A stretch of DNA of 64,000 bases from Chitinophaga nivalis (GCF_025989125.1 NZ_JAPDNR010000001.1:1532301-1596300); one strand, 5' to 3'; shown: positions 16,699 to 25,634, numbered from the stretch's first letter. Translations and numbers: made by a program. Notes: a model not told the origin generated them from the letters alone.

Positions 16699-17979
16699 AT
16701 GAAATTTGAACAATATAATATCTCCCCGGAAATAAAGGAAAGCCTGGAGGAACTGGGTTTTAAACGCCCTACAGATATACAGTTTAAGGCAATTCCTTCT
16801 ATTCTGCAGGGAGACGATGTAATGGCCATTGCACAGACAGGTACCGGTAAAACAGCAGCTTTTGCCATTCCTATCCTGCATCGGTTGCAGCAACAAGACC
16901 GGAAGTACTACAAAGACCGGTACGAAGTAAAATGCCTGGTAATGGTGCCTACGCGCGAACTGGCTATACAGATCGCCGCGGTATTCCAGTCTATCGGACA
17001 ATATACCGACCTCTCCATCCTGGCCCTGGTGGGCGGTGTGGAACAAGGTCCGCAGATCAAGGTGCTGGAAAAGGGTGTGGACGTATTGGTCGCTACCCCG
17101 GGTCGTATGTTTGACCAGATCAACCAGGGAAATATAGACCTCAGTAAAGTACAGACCCTCATCCTCGATGAGGCAGATCATATGCTGGATCTGGGCTTTA
17201 TCCGTGATATCCGGGATGTGATCAAACACATTCCCCGTAAGCACCAGACACTGTTTTTCTCTGCTACGCTGAATAAAAGCATTAAAGACCTGGCCTACTC
17301 CGTTGTGGATAATCCGATCCGTATTCAGATTTCCCCGCAGGACCCGGTGTCGAAAAATGTAAGCCACGCCGTGGCGTATGTAGCGATGGATGATAAACGT
17401 TTCTTCCTGGAACGGATGGTAAAGGATTTTCCGGAAAACAAGATCCTGGTATTTGTGCGCACCAAGGTACGGGCAGAACGCGTGTTCAATGCCATGGAAC
17501 GGGTGGGTATCAAAACCCTGACGATGCATGGTGGTAAAGAACAGGACGACCGGCTGGAAATTATGGAAGAATTCCGGAAAGGTGATATCAAGGTATTGAT
17601 CACAACAGATGTAAATGCCCGTGGTATTGATATTCCGAATGTGGATTATGTGGTCAACTACGATTTGCCGGACGTGCCGGAAAACTATGTGCACCGCGTA
17701 GGTCGTACAGGTCGTGGTGTGCAGAAAGGGCAGGCAGTATCTTTCTGTAGTGAGGAAGAAAAGCCAATACTGGCGGAGATTCAGAAGTTCCTGGGGAAAG
17801 ATATCCAGGAAATGAAGATCGATAAAAATGATTACCGGGAAACCATCAGTTTTTCAGAAGATATTCCTAATGATAACTGGCAGTTGTTGCTGGATCAGCA
17901 CAACCAGGAAATGGACCAGCTGAAAAACAAGAAGAAAGGTAAAAAAGCGCCTCCTGGCAAGAAGGCTAAGAAAAAATAA
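16699..17979 (+). CDS. DEAD-box RNA helicase (RhlE-like)
   Basis: 426 residues. All core motifs are present: Q motif GFKRPTDIQ (20-28), Walker A AQTGTGKT (45-52), PTRELA, TPGR, DEAD (about 157-160), SAT (about 188), VFVRTK, DVNARGIDIPNV and HRVGRTGRG (about 328-336). The C-terminus is a short Lys-rich tail (KNKKKGKKAPPGKKAKKK) suited to RNA binding. It unwinds structured RNA using ATP; RhlE-group members act in ribosome assembly and cold adaptation. It has its own promoter and terminator, so it is monocistronic. Confidence 0.95.
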   Translation: MKFEQYNISPEIKESLEELGFKRPTDIQFKAIPSILQGDDVMAIAQTGTGKTAAFAIPILHRLQQQDRKYYKDRYEVKCLVMVPTRELAIQIAAVFQSIGQYTDLSILALVGGVEQGPQIKVLEKGVDVLVATPGRMFDQINQGNIDLSKVQTLILDEADHMLDLGFIRDIRDVIKHIPRKHQTLFFSATLNKSIKDLAYSVVDNPIRIQISPQDPVSKNVSHAVAYVAMDDKRFFLERMVKDFPENKILVFVRTKVRAERVFNAMERVGIKTLTMHGGKEQDDRLEIMEEFRKGDIKVLITTDVNARGIDIPNVDYVVNYDLPDVPENYVHRVGRTGRGVQKGQAVSFCSEEEKPILAEIQKFLGKDIQEMKIDKNDYRETISFSEDIPNDNWQLLLDQHNQEMDQLKNKKKGKKAPPGKKAKKK

Positions 17980-17984
17980 GGATG

Positions 17985-18015
17985 CGGTGCTGCAGGTAAA
18001 TGCAGCACCGTTTTT
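17985..18015 (+). terminator. Intrinsic terminator of the helicase gene
   Basis: A 10-bp stem, cggtgctgca/tgcagcaccg (17985-17994 with 18001-18010), is followed by TTTTTATTTT. Confidence 0.92.
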
Positions 18016-18018
18016 ATT

Positions 18019-18642
18019 TTAATAGCCCAGGGCAGCGTAATGCTGCTGGGCTTTATTCCGCAAGTCGATGTTGCCGGGAGATGGATCCAGCAAGGCATTG
18101 AATAAAGTTAACCCGTATAGCAAAGGAATGTTGGCCGCACGTACCTGCTGATGCAGGAGGTCCATCTTCCAGTCGGCCCCGGCAAACTTCGACCGGTATT
18201 GATGTACCAACTCTTCATAAAATTCTTCACACTCCGTTGTTTCAAACCAGGCCGCTACGGCATAGATACCCGCTAACTTTCCCAGCAGCAGCATTTCTCT
18301 TTTTTCATCGGCAGTAGGGCGGCCATAAAAGCACTGAAAATAGATCGCGATCAGACTGATGCCAGCCGCGCAACCCGCCAGTGGTATACTTTGCCGTTCA
18401 CCGGCTAATAAGATCAATACTACCGCAGCCATGATGGCGGGCATACGTATAAAACCAGCAATTACACTCTGGCGGTGGCGCCGGATCAGGTGTTTCTTAA
18501 CATGATTGGGATCAGTGGCATCTACGAGCAGGGTTTCTTTTGCCTTGATTGGAAAAGGGGCGGTAAAAAATCTTGTTTCGATATAGAACTTGTTGTATCG
18601 TTTTACCTGGCCTAAAGCGATGGTGCCAATAGTAAAGATCAT
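18019..18642 (-). CDS. Membrane protein of unknown function
   Basis: 207 residues from the ATG at 18642 (MIFTIGTIALGQVKRY); a longer frame to 18684 passes through the neighbouring terminator hairpin. Two adjacent membrane helices lie near residues 75-115 (MPAIMAAVVLILLAG and GCAAGISLIAIYFQ). The rest is soluble and helical (TTECEEFYEELVHQY, DWKMDLLHQQVRAANIPLLYGLTLFNALLDP). I do not recognise the family. It is convergent with the helicase gene. Confidence 0.7.
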   Translation of the reverse strand: MIFTIGTIALGQVKRYNKFYIETRFFTAPFPIKAKETLLVDATDPNHVKKHLIRRHRQSVIAGFIRMPAIMAAVVLILLAGERQSIPLAGCAAGISLIAIYFQCFYGRPTADEKREMLLLGKLAGIYAVAAWFETTECEEFYEELVHQYRSKFAGADWKMDLLHQQVRAANIPLLYGLTLFNALLDPSPGNIDLRNKAQQHYAALGY

Positions 18643-18666
18643 AGGTTTTTGGCCGTGAAGGTAAAT

Positions 18667-18696
18667 AAAAAACGGTTCCGGCATTTGCCGGAACCG
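18667..18696 (-). terminator. Terminator of the doxX-yceI unit
   Basis: cggttccggc/gccggaaccg (18673-18682 with 18687-18696) has a 4-nt loop. Read on the minus strand it is followed by a T run, 29 bp after the YceI stop. Confidence 0.85.
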
Positions 18697-18724
18697 CCAC
18701 TCAAAAACACGTATAATAAAAAGA

Positions 18725-19312
18725 CTATTGTTTTACGATCTCAGTATTGATCACGATTTCAACAGTAGGTGATACGGCATATACGCCGGAAGGTAATTTG
18801 TCGGCATATTTTACACCAAATTCCAGTCTGTTGATGGTAGCTTTAGCGCTAAAACCAGCTCTTTTCAGACCCCATGGATCTCTTAATAAACCACCGTAAG
18901 TAACGTCGAAGGTTACACGTTTGGTCGTGTTGCGGATGGTCAGCTCTGCCAGCAGCACATATTTGGTGCTGGTGATTTTTTTGAAGGCAATGGTTTTCAG
19001 CGAGAGATTAGGAAAAGCAGCGGCATTCAGAAAATCGTCTGTTTTCAGGTGGGCGTCACGTTGGTCTACACCAGTGTTGATGCTGTTGGCATCTACATCT
19101 GCTGTAATTTTAGCCTGATGGAAGTTAACGGTATCCGCTGTTTCAACGGAAATGTTGTATTTGGTAAAATGTCCCTGGATATAGTTGATACCTAAGTGTT
19201 TTACACTGAAGATAACATTGGTATGTGCAGGATCGGCATTCCATTTAACCTGCGCAAAAGTAGTGATGCCAGCCAGTAACAGGAGGGCGGTGAACAGAAG
19301 GTTCTTTTTCAT
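18725..19312 (-). CDS. YceI-family protein, exported form
   Basis: 195 residues with a clear signal peptide (MKKNLLFTALLLLAGITTFAQ). The mature YceI barrel begins VKWNADPAHTNVIFSVKHLGINYIQGHF and includes RDAHLKTDDFLNAAAFPNLSLK and DPWGLKRAGFSAKATINRLEFGVKY. YceI proteins are periplasmic isoprenoid/lipid-binding lipocalin-like proteins. It follows DoxX by 42 bp on the same strand, and the shared order MarR-DoxX-YceI suggests one redox- or lipid-related response unit. Confidence 0.93.
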   Translation of the reverse strand: MKKNLLFTALLLLAGITTFAQVKWNADPAHTNVIFSVKHLGINYIQGHFTKYNISVETADTVNFHQAKITADVDANSINTGVDQRDAHLKTDDFLNAAAFPNLSLKTIAFKKITSTKYVLLAELTIRNTTKRVTFDVTYGGLLRDPWGLKRAGFSAKATINRLEFGVKYADKLPSGVYAVSPTVEIVINTEIVKQ

Positions 19313-19354
19313 GTTTTGTTGTTTTTTTAGGTAGATGAAAGATGATTGTATGGT

Positions 19355-19792
19355 TTATTTGTTCGTGAGTTTTCCGTCTATTGACCAGCGTCCCGCGCCT
19401 TTAATTACCAGTGCGAGATTGATGCCGATTACCAGTAAGTGATATTCAAATCCTTCCCCTGCCTGTGTGCCACCCCAGTTCATAAAGAAACCGTTGGCTG
19501 CATGCATGGAAATTGCGACCAGCATAATAACGGTTAGTAACGCAGCCCAGATGCGGGTGGTAAATCCTAAGAGGATCAGTAATGCGCCGATGCTTTCTGT
19601 CATAATCACCATAAAAGCCAGTATTGCGGGTGTACCGTTGGAAGTAAAGAAGTTCATGGTCGCCTTAAAGCCATAGCCGCCGAACATGCCTAATAACTTC
19701 TGGGCGCCGTGTGGCAGCATGACGAGGGCTACTGTGATGCGTATAATAAAGGAAGTCAGGTGATGATCTGTTTGTAGTAAACGTTTGAACAT
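19355..19792 (-). CDS. DoxX-family membrane protein
   Basis: 145 residues and four membrane helices. FIIRITVALVMLPHGAQKLLGMFGGYGF at the N-terminus, then MTESIGALLILLGFTTRIWAALLTVIMLVAISMHAANGFFMNWGGTQAGEGFEYHLLVIGINLAL, is the DoxX/DoxD-like oxidoreductase pattern. Family members have been tied to membrane quinone or thiol redox stress. It heads the doxX-yceI unit, and a perfect palindrome matching that of marR lies 35 bp upstream. Confidence 0.93.
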   Translation of the reverse strand: MFKRLLQTDHHLTSFIIRITVALVMLPHGAQKLLGMFGGYGFKATMNFFTSNGTPAILAFMVIMTESIGALLILLGFTTRIWAALLTVIMLVAISMHAANGFFMNWGGTQAGEGFEYHLLVIGINLALVIKGAGRWSIDGKLTNK

Positions 19793-19827
19793 GATAGTGT
19801 GTTTAAATTTATATAGGTTGATACATA

Positions 19828-19843
19828 TATTGTATATACAATA
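19828..19843. promoter_or_regulatory. Perfect palindrome, candidate MarR operator before doxX
   Basis: tattgtatatacaata is a perfect 16-bp palindrome between marR and doxX. Its core TTGTATATACAA is identical to that of the palindrome upstream of marR. Confidence 0.7.
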
Positions 19844-19859
19844 GTTGTGGCAAAAAAAT

Positions 19860-20312
19860 TTAACTCCGCAGTTTATCCAGCAGCATATTCAATTGCTGTG
19901 CTTCTTCTTCCGTAATTTTTTTGACAATTTCCCGGTCGGCCTGATGCATCAGCGGGTCCAGCTCTGTCAGCAGGGCCATACCCTTATCCGTGATTTCAAT
20001 TTCTACCTTACGGCGGTTGGATTCACACTGGGAACGGGTAAGCAGGCCTTTCTGGCGCAGCTTCTCCACCAGCCGGGTGGCATTACTCATTTTATCCATC
20101 ATCCGCTCCTGAATGTCCAGGAGATTCAATGGCCGGGGCTTGCTGCCACGAAGAATGCGTAGTACATTATATTGCTGGGAAGATAAATCATACCGCTTCA
20201 ACACCTGCGCTATCGCCACTTCCAGCCAGTTGGCTGTAAATACAATATTTAACATGGCCTTCTGGTATTCGTCCTTGAATCGTGGTTGTTTTATGGCTTC
20301 TTCCAATCTCAT
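19860..20312 (-). CDS. MarR-family transcriptional regulator
   Basis: 150 residues. The winged helix reads LSSQQYNVLRILRGSKPRPLNLLDIQERMMDKMSNATRLVEKLRQKGLLTRSQCESNRRKVEIEITDKGMALL, the classic MarR motif with the DxRxxxv.iT.kG wing (here ESNRRKVEIEITDKG). MarR dimers repress their own gene and a linked target by binding palindromes. Two matching palindromes, one upstream of its own start and one upstream of doxX, fit this exactly. Confidence 0.93.
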   Translation of the reverse strand: MRLEEAIKQPRFKDEYQKAMLNIVFTANWLEVAIAQVLKRYDLSSQQYNVLRILRGSKPRPLNLLDIQERMMDKMSNATRLVEKLRQKGLLTRSQCESNRRKVEIEITDKGMALLTELDPLMHQADREIVKKITEEEAQQLNMLLDKLRS

Positions 20313-20327
20313 AACTACAAATACAAC

Positions 20328-20343
20328 TGTTGTATATACAACA
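20328..20343. promoter_or_regulatory. Perfect palindrome, candidate MarR operator before marR
   Basis: tgttgtatatacaaca is a perfect 16-bp palindrome whose edge is 16 bp upstream of the marR start. It overlaps a second dyad, acaac-t-gttgt (20323-20333). The core is the same as in front of doxX, which suggests autoregulation. Confidence 0.7.
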
Positions 20344-20441
20344 AAGGTAGCTGTATTTTTTAATCCGCCAAATTATCAGCCGGAAATATTTCCGGAAAGA
20401 CCTGCCGGATTAATGTAAATTCAACAGATAAGTCCGCCGCT

Positions 20442-21191
20442 ATGATTGGTCACGCTCTCCTCAATACCTTATGTACAGTTCTCCTGACCTTACTACTGAT
20501 GGTGCCCTGGTTACCGCTGAAAAGAAAATCAGCGAGAACAGCCATCTGGCTTTTTGCGGGTATTTACCTGCTGAATGAATGGCTGATGGTAGTGGGCAGT
20601 GCCCTGCAGGAGCAATGGTATCCGGCCCTGGGATATAACTGGCTGGGCAAGGGGGTGAGCCTGGTCGTAACCCTTTTACTGATTCCACTGGTCATACGCA
20701 CGAAGCAGCCCTATGCAGCGGCAGGTTTGCGTTTATCTGTAGTGCCCGGGTCGGTGCCTGGTTGCGTGTTGATTGGTGTGGGCCTGCTGCTGCTGAAAGC
20801 ATACTTTAATTACACGGCTACCGGTACAGAACTGGTAACAGCCGAACGCTGGTGGTACCAGGCTACGTTGCCCGGCCTGCAGGAAGAACTGTTATTCCGG
20901 GGCGTATACCTTTGGTTGGCAGGTATAGCCTGTAACAGGTCCGGTAAGGAGGAGGAACCCGTATTTTCTTCCCGCGTCATCTTATTTATCGCGGTATTGT
21001 TTGCGCTGGGGCATAGTTTAAGCCTGACCCTGGATACCGGGCTGCATTTTAATCCGTTTGCCTTTGCTGTAGCCCTGCTGAGTGGCTGGGTATATACCTG
21101 GATCCGGGTGAAGAGTGGTTCCCTGCTGCTACCGGTACTATTCCATAACCTCATTAATATAGGCATTACCGTTGCGCAGGTGATCAAATAA
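20442..21191 (+). CDS. CPBP-family intramembrane metalloprotease
   Basis: 249 residues with seven or eight membrane helices. The CPBP/Rce1 motifs are present: PGLQEELLFRGVYLW (EExxxR), ALGHSLS (second motif with His) and PVLFHNLIN (HxxxN). The family contains CAAX-like prenyl proteases and bacteriocin-processing or self-immunity proteins. The target is unknown, and no peptide or bacteriocin gene is visible next to it. Confidence 0.92.
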   Translation: MIGHALLNTLCTVLLTLLLMVPWLPLKRKSARTAIWLFAGIYLLNEWLMVVGSALQEQWYPALGYNWLGKGVSLVVTLLLIPLVIRTKQPYAAAGLRLSVVPGSVPGCVLIGVGLLLLKAYFNYTATGTELVTAERWWYQATLPGLQEELLFRGVYLWLAGIACNRSGKEEEPVFSSRVILFIAVLFALGHSLSLTLDTGLHFNPFAFAVALLSGWVYTWIRVKSGSLLLPVLFHNLINIGITVAQVIK

Positions 21192-21284
21192 AAAAAAATG
21201 AAAAAAAAGTTCAAAATCTCAAAAAGCAACTGACATAACGTTGTCACAAGGGGGTGGTTTCTTTGTATCATAAAACCTGACAAC

Positions 21285-21815
21285 ATGTTATACACAACCA
21301 CACAAACCACCGCTACTGACTTATCTGAACTGGTAAAAGATTTTGCTGCCTACAATTTATGGGCTAACCGTACCATGATCAACTGGCTGACTACCAAGCC
21401 CGAAGCATTGCTGGAACAGGAAATGACCTCCAGCTTCCCTACCATCAAAGCTACCCTGCGTCATATCTGGAGCTGCCAGGACTGGTGGCTGGAAGTGATG
21501 AAAAAAAATAACCCGGCGCTTACCTACGGAGAAGTATATACGGGCACTGTGCAGGAGGCATTGGAAGGTTTATTGCAACAATCCGAAGAATTGGTTGATT
21601 ATCTGTCTTGCCTGTCTGCCGAAGAATTACAGGAAGCCTGTGAAGTAACCATCCCTTTTACCGGCGATTTCAACGTACCCCGTTTTGAAATGGTACAACA
21701 CTTAGTCACCCACACCACCTATCATCGCGGACAAATTGTAACCATGGGACGCATGGCAGGTATTACCGATGCGCCCATGACTGATTACATGTATTACGTA
21801 TTGCTGGCCCGTTAA
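21285..21815 (+). CDS. DinB-family protein
   Basis: 176 residues. A four-helix DinB/YfiT-like fold is indicated by NLWANRTMINWL, TIKATLRHIWSCQDWWLEV and MVQHLVTHTTYHRGQIVTM, where three His residues would form the metal site. Members are metal-dependent thiol-S-transferases or DNA-damage-induced proteins. It is convergent with an SDR gene and separated from it by eight bases. Confidence 0.92.
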   Translation: MLYTTTQTTATDLSELVKDFAAYNLWANRTMINWLTTKPEALLEQEMTSSFPTIKATLRHIWSCQDWWLEVMKKNNPALTYGEVYTGTVQEALEGLLQQSEELVDYLSCLSAEELQEACEVTIPFTGDFNVPRFEMVQHLVTHTTYHRGQIVTMGRMAGITDAPMTDYMYYVLLAR

Positions 21816-21823
21816 GGCCGTGA

Positions 21824-22564
21824 TTAACTGTTGAGACCTCCGTCTACCGTCAGGGCTGTACCATGGATATAGCCTGCTTCCGGAGAGGCCAGGAAGGCTA
21901 CCGCCGCAGCAATATCATTGACATGACCATAGTGTCCCAGCGATACATGGCGGCGTTGATCATCCGCATGCGGACCATCTGCCGGGTTCATGTCGGTATC
22001 TACCGGACCAGGTTGTACCAGGTTAACAGTAATACCACGTGGGCCCAGATCGCGGGCCAGCCCTTTGTTGAAGGCGGTCAGCGCAGATTTACTCATGGAA
22101 TATAAAGTACCGTATGGACCCACTACCCTATCGGCCATACAGCTGCCAATGGTAATGATACGACCTCCGTTGCCCAACTGCCGGGCAACGGCCTGAGAGG
22201 CAACAAATACTGCTTTTACATTGACATCCATTGTCAGGTCGTAATCTTCCAGGGTATATTCTTCAAATGGTTTCATGAAGGCAATACCGGCATTATTAAC
22301 GAGTATGTCTATACGCCCGAAAGCAGCAATTGTTTTATCTACTGCACTGATCACGGCAGCAGGATCCGCTGCATCTGCCAGGATGGCCAATGTACGGTGG
22401 CCGTCTTTTTCCAGCTTAGCTACTACGGCAGCTGCTTTGTCGGCGCCTCTTACATAGGTAAAAGCAACTGTGGCACCTTCCTGTGCTAAACGTTTTACAA
22501 TGGCCGCTCCCATTCCGCGACTACCTCCTGTTACCAGGGCTATTTTATTTTCCAGACGTTTCAT
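21824..22564 (-). CDS. SDR-family oxidoreductase
   Basis: 246 residues, classical short-chain dehydrogenase. NAD(P) binding: ALVTGGSRGMGAAI. Structural: LVNNAGIAF. Catalytic: Ser in TIGSCMADR and YSMSK with the YxxxK pair. Closing motifs are VQPGPVDTDMNP and YIHGTALTVDGG. The TYVRG after beta2 suggests NADPH preference. Its substrate is unknown. Many such genes are repressed by HxlR or TetR regulators, and a dyad lies about 72 bp upstream of its start. Confidence 0.93.
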   Translation of the reverse strand: MKRLENKIALVTGGSRGMGAAIVKRLAQEGATVAFTYVRGADKAAAVVAKLEKDGHRTLAILADAADPAAVISAVDKTIAAFGRIDILVNNAGIAFMKPFEEYTLEDYDLTMDVNVKAVFVASQAVARQLGNGGRIITIGSCMADRVVGPYGTLYSMSKSALTAFNKGLARDLGPRGITVNLVQPGPVDTDMNPADGPHADDQRRHVSLGHYGHVNDIAAAVAFLASPEAGYIHGTALTVDGGLNS

Positions 22565-22635
22565 AAAAGTATTTTTTTATGACAGCAAAGCTATGCTGGT
22601 AGCCTGAAGTAAAGAAGAGCGGCATTAATTGTTAA

Positions 22636-22657
22636 ATACTAACCTTTATGTTAGTAT
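22636..22657. promoter_or_regulatory. Inverted repeat upstream of SDR gene
   Basis: ATACTAAC (22636-22643) and GTTAGTAT (22650-22657) are perfect inverted repeats separated by CTTTAT. The dyad sits in the promoter region of the SDR gene and resembles operators of small winged-helix or TetR regulators. It could alternatively form a weak hairpin at the end of the upstream DinB transcript. Confidence 0.5.
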
Positions 22658-22663
22658 CAATAG

Positions 22664-23173
22664 CTACAGGTATCTTTCGCGGAGAATCTGCAGGTGATGT
22701 AGCTGGTGTCCGACCGTTGTAAATCCCATGGCCAGTACCGACATTTCGTATTTCCAGGAGATGCCGGTGCGTAGCAGCACTTCGTCCGGAAACCCTTTAT
22801 ACATCGCAATGGTAGCATGTCGCACAGCGATCAGTTCTCCCAGCACTTCCGCCACGCTACGGTGATCCACAAAAGAATTATCGGCATACAGGTCCTGATC
22901 CATACCGGGTGGAATAGCTTTATCATTACGGGCATACAGCAACGAACGAAAGTTGAATATCCGCTCTGTATCAGTGATGTGCTGCAATACGTTTTTAATA
23001 CTCCATTTACCTGGTGCATAGGCATAATCGCCCCGTGGCTCCAGTTGTGCCATATCCAGGTTTTCCAGGTCCTGCAGCGATTGGGTAAGTGCTGCAGCCA
23101 GCGTGATGTCCGGTACTTTGCTGATATAGGTGTCGTAAAACTGCGGTGCAGGATAGATCGCTGATTTTTTCAT
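22664..23173 (-). CDS. DinB-family protein (DinB_2 type)
   Basis: 169 residues from the ATG at 23173 (MKKSAIYPAPQFYDTYI). GKWSIKNVLQHITDTERIFNFRSLLYARND is the DinB_2 motif with the first metal-ligand His. The last ligand lies in GHQLHHLQILRERY. Members of this subgroup are putative metal-dependent hydrolases or thiol transferases. It is on the same strand as the downstream SDR gene but separated by 99 bp carrying a dyad. Confidence 0.92.
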   Translation of the reverse strand: MKKSAIYPAPQFYDTYISKVPDITLAAALTQSLQDLENLDMAQLEPRGDYAYAPGKWSIKNVLQHITDTERIFNFRSLLYARNDKAIPPGMDQDLYADNSFVDHRSVAEVLGELIAVRHATIAMYKGFPDEVLLRTGISWKYEMSVLAMGFTTVGHQLHHLQILRERYL

Positions 23174-23215
23174 AGCTGTTTGATTGTAGCGTAAAAGTAC
23201 ATACAATATCTTCGT

Positions 23216-25498
23216 TTACTCATAGCCGTTATGCAGCGTAAGGTGCCCTCCTTTCCTGAAACTGATTTCCATAAAACCATCTTTCACCTTCCGGCTGATG
23301 ACACCTTTTTCCCCGGAGATGATCCAGGTATGAAATGGCAGCAGCAACCTGGCTTTCCCACCTTGCGTGGCCCGGATGGTAATGTTGTCTGTCTGCCCGC
23401 CTGTTCTGCCGGCACTGACGAGAAAAGCGCCTTGTGTACGCAGATCCCGGAAGTTCATCTCTTTCCAGCTGTCTGGTACAGCCGGAAAGACGTGGATATA
23501 CCCGGCATAGCTTTGCAGCAACATTTCTTGTACGCCCGCGGCAAAGGCGAAGTTACCTTCCAGCGTAAAAGGCCGGTAGGTGAAACCGGAGTAGCCGGAT
23601 TTGGTTTGATCACCATTGGCGTGGAAGCTGTTGGGCAAACAGAATGCTTTGGCAAAGGTCTGTAAAGCGCGGGCAGCGCCTTCCCCATCCCGGGCACGGG
23701 CTTTCAGGTTGGCCAGCCAGGAATACGAATAACCGCACCAGCCCTGTGGGCCAATACTATCCAGTACCTGCAGCGACCGGCGAATGATGGCCTGATCGGC
23801 AGCGCCGTTTTCCCAGTGGAGCAATCCCAGCGGATAGATGGACATCAGGTGAGAGAAATGCCGGTGGGAAGTGGTATAGGGTGTATTTTCTTTTATCTGT
23901 AAAGACTGATCTGTTCCCAGCGCCAGCGGAGGCAGCGCCGCTTCCAGTGTTTGCCAGTGAGCCGCTTCCTGTGGCAACGATAAGGCCGTGGCCATTTCCT
24001 GCGCCGTGCGGAAGGCATATTTCATCAGCGACAGGTCGTAATTGGTATTCTGATAGGACCAGGCACTGATATCATTATCATTAAATTCAGGACTGGAACT
24101 AATGGGTAGCTGCCGTTTACCATTGGCCTGCGGGCGGGTTACCGATTCCAGAAATTGTGCGGTTGCTTTAGCCCAGGGATAGGCCTGGCGGCGCAGAAAA
24201 GCGGTATCCATGCTGTAGCTCCACTGCCAGTAAAAATGCTGCGATAACCAGGCGGATATGGTGGGAGAACAGGCATACTGTATCCAGCCTCCCATTGCTT
24301 GTCCGTCGAGCGTTTGTACACCGGGTACGTTCAGGCCGGCAGCGGTAAAATATTGTCGCGTATATTTTTCACCGGCCGCTTTGGTTTTACCCAGCCAGTT
24401 GGTAAAAGAAGCGGCTTCTTCGAGGTGATTGGCGGTATAGGCGGGCCAGTAGCTCAACTGGGTGTTAAGATCATTGTGTACATCTCCTTTCCAGGGCGGC
24501 AGGCGGCCATTGTCTGCGGTCCATACTGCCTGCAGGGTGATCACAGGTGTGTGGCTGCGGGCTACGCTGCCGAATTTGTATTGTTCCAGGTACCACTGTT
24601 TTTCGATGGTGCTGTCTGGCAGCTGTAATGCTGATTTGGACCAGTATTGCTGCCACCAGTGGGTATGCTGCGTATACGCGTTGGCGTAAGTGGTAGCGCT
24701 GGCGCTGCGAACAACGTTGGCGGCAGGTGTAGCCGGTTGCCGGGGATAATGGGCCGAAATACTCCAGGTGCCTTCCAGGATACCGGGGCCGGGCCTTTTC
24801 CAGGTAACGGCTATTTCATAGGTAAAGCCGTTCCACCCGGGTTGCCGGTACAGGATCGTTTGTCCGTGTACGTTAATGGTGCCTTGGGTGTAACCTAGTC
24901 GGGCCAGGTCGTCGCCGGCGATGGAGCCACCGGCCGCCTGATCTTTATTGCCGGTATATTGCGGCGCCCGTAGCTGGGGTACAAAATCCGGGGCAATATT
25001 TTCAAAACGGAACCAGCCTGTGGGTTGGGTGGCATGCACGAAGGTGCGTAGCGTAACGCCATTTTTCCACTGTACCCGACATTCAGCTGTTGCTATGTTC
25101 AGTTGTACGTCGGTGGCAGCTCCCCATAGCCGGGTATCGAATTCCAATGCGCCACCAGGAATTTTACACGGCGCTGGTTGTGCTTCATAAGGCGCATCAA
25201 AATATTGTTGTACAAGTGCGTAGTTGTTTTGCTGTACCTGTTGGGCTACCCAGTCATAACGGAATTCGGGCCGGTTCAATCCCTTCATGGGGCGCAGGTC
25301 CCAGAGGTTGGAACGGTCCAGCGAGAAACGCAGGTGATCGCCCTTTTGCCAGATAAGGGCGCCCAGGGTACCGTTGCCCAAAGGAATACCTTCATCCCAT
25401 ACGGCAGCAAGGGTGGAAAAGTGCAGGTTATGCTGCGGCGCCGGTTGGGCATACGCCCACGGACCTGCCAGCAGTAAAAAAAGCAGACAGTATTTCAT
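23216..25498 (-). CDS. GH95-like glycoside hydrolase, exported
   Basis: 760 residues with a signal peptide (MKYCLLFLLLAGPWAYAQP). WDEGIPLGNGTLGALIW, RSNLWDLR and the central DVHNDLNTQLSYWPAYTANHLEEA followed later by ISSSPEFND are the pattern of the GH95 (alpha/alpha)6 barrel. Family activities are alpha-L-fucosidase and alpha-L-galactosidase; the Glu in SPE would be the acid catalyst. The RFRH.SHLM-like block (HRHFSHLMSIYPLGLL) is also typical. It faces away from a GH78 gene across a 136-bp promoter region, so the two may be induced together for a fucose-, galactose- or rhamnose-containing plant or algal glycan. Confidence 0.85.
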   Translation of the reverse strand: MKYCLLFLLLAGPWAYAQPAPQHNLHFSTLAAVWDEGIPLGNGTLGALIWQKGDHLRFSLDRSNLWDLRPMKGLNRPEFRYDWVAQQVQQNNYALVQQYFDAPYEAQPAPCKIPGGALEFDTRLWGAATDVQLNIATAECRVQWKNGVTLRTFVHATQPTGWFRFENIAPDFVPQLRAPQYTGNKDQAAGGSIAGDDLARLGYTQGTINVHGQTILYRQPGWNGFTYEIAVTWKRPGPGILEGTWSISAHYPRQPATPAANVVRSASATTYANAYTQHTHWWQQYWSKSALQLPDSTIEKQWYLEQYKFGSVARSHTPVITLQAVWTADNGRLPPWKGDVHNDLNTQLSYWPAYTANHLEEAASFTNWLGKTKAAGEKYTRQYFTAAGLNVPGVQTLDGQAMGGWIQYACSPTISAWLSQHFYWQWSYSMDTAFLRRQAYPWAKATAQFLESVTRPQANGKRQLPISSSPEFNDNDISAWSYQNTNYDLSLMKYAFRTAQEMATALSLPQEAAHWQTLEAALPPLALGTDQSLQIKENTPYTTSHRHFSHLMSIYPLGLLHWENGAADQAIIRRSLQVLDSIGPQGWCGYSYSWLANLKARARDGEGAARALQTFAKAFCLPNSFHANGDQTKSGYSGFTYRPFTLEGNFAFAAGVQEMLLQSYAGYIHVFPAVPDSWKEMNFRDLRTQGAFLVSAGRTGGQTDNITIRATQGGKARLLLPFHTWIISGEKGVISRKVKDGFMEISFRKGGHLTLHNGYE

Positions 25499-25586
25499 TG
25501 TTCGGAACTGTTTGTAACAAAGAAAATGTTTTTATATCATTTTTTTCGGGAAGAATAGATGGCTGGTGACGGCGCTGCCGGACAAA

Positions 25587-25617
25587 TTTAGTATTATTGA
25601 TATATTTAATATATTTG
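25587..25617 (+). promoter_or_regulatory. Promoter of the GH78 gene
   Basis: TATATTTG (25610-25617) is a perfect -7 box, with TTTA at 25587-25590 placed 19 nt upstream as a near -33 box. The GH78 start codon follows at 25635. Confidence 0.6.
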
Positions 25618-25634
25618 TGCGCAACAGCCTTCCT

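Noticed and set aside
16690..17694. 334-codon frame antisense to the DEAD-box helicase gene
   Set aside because: The sense frame is a full, motif-complete helicase; the antisense frame is a by-product of its codon use.
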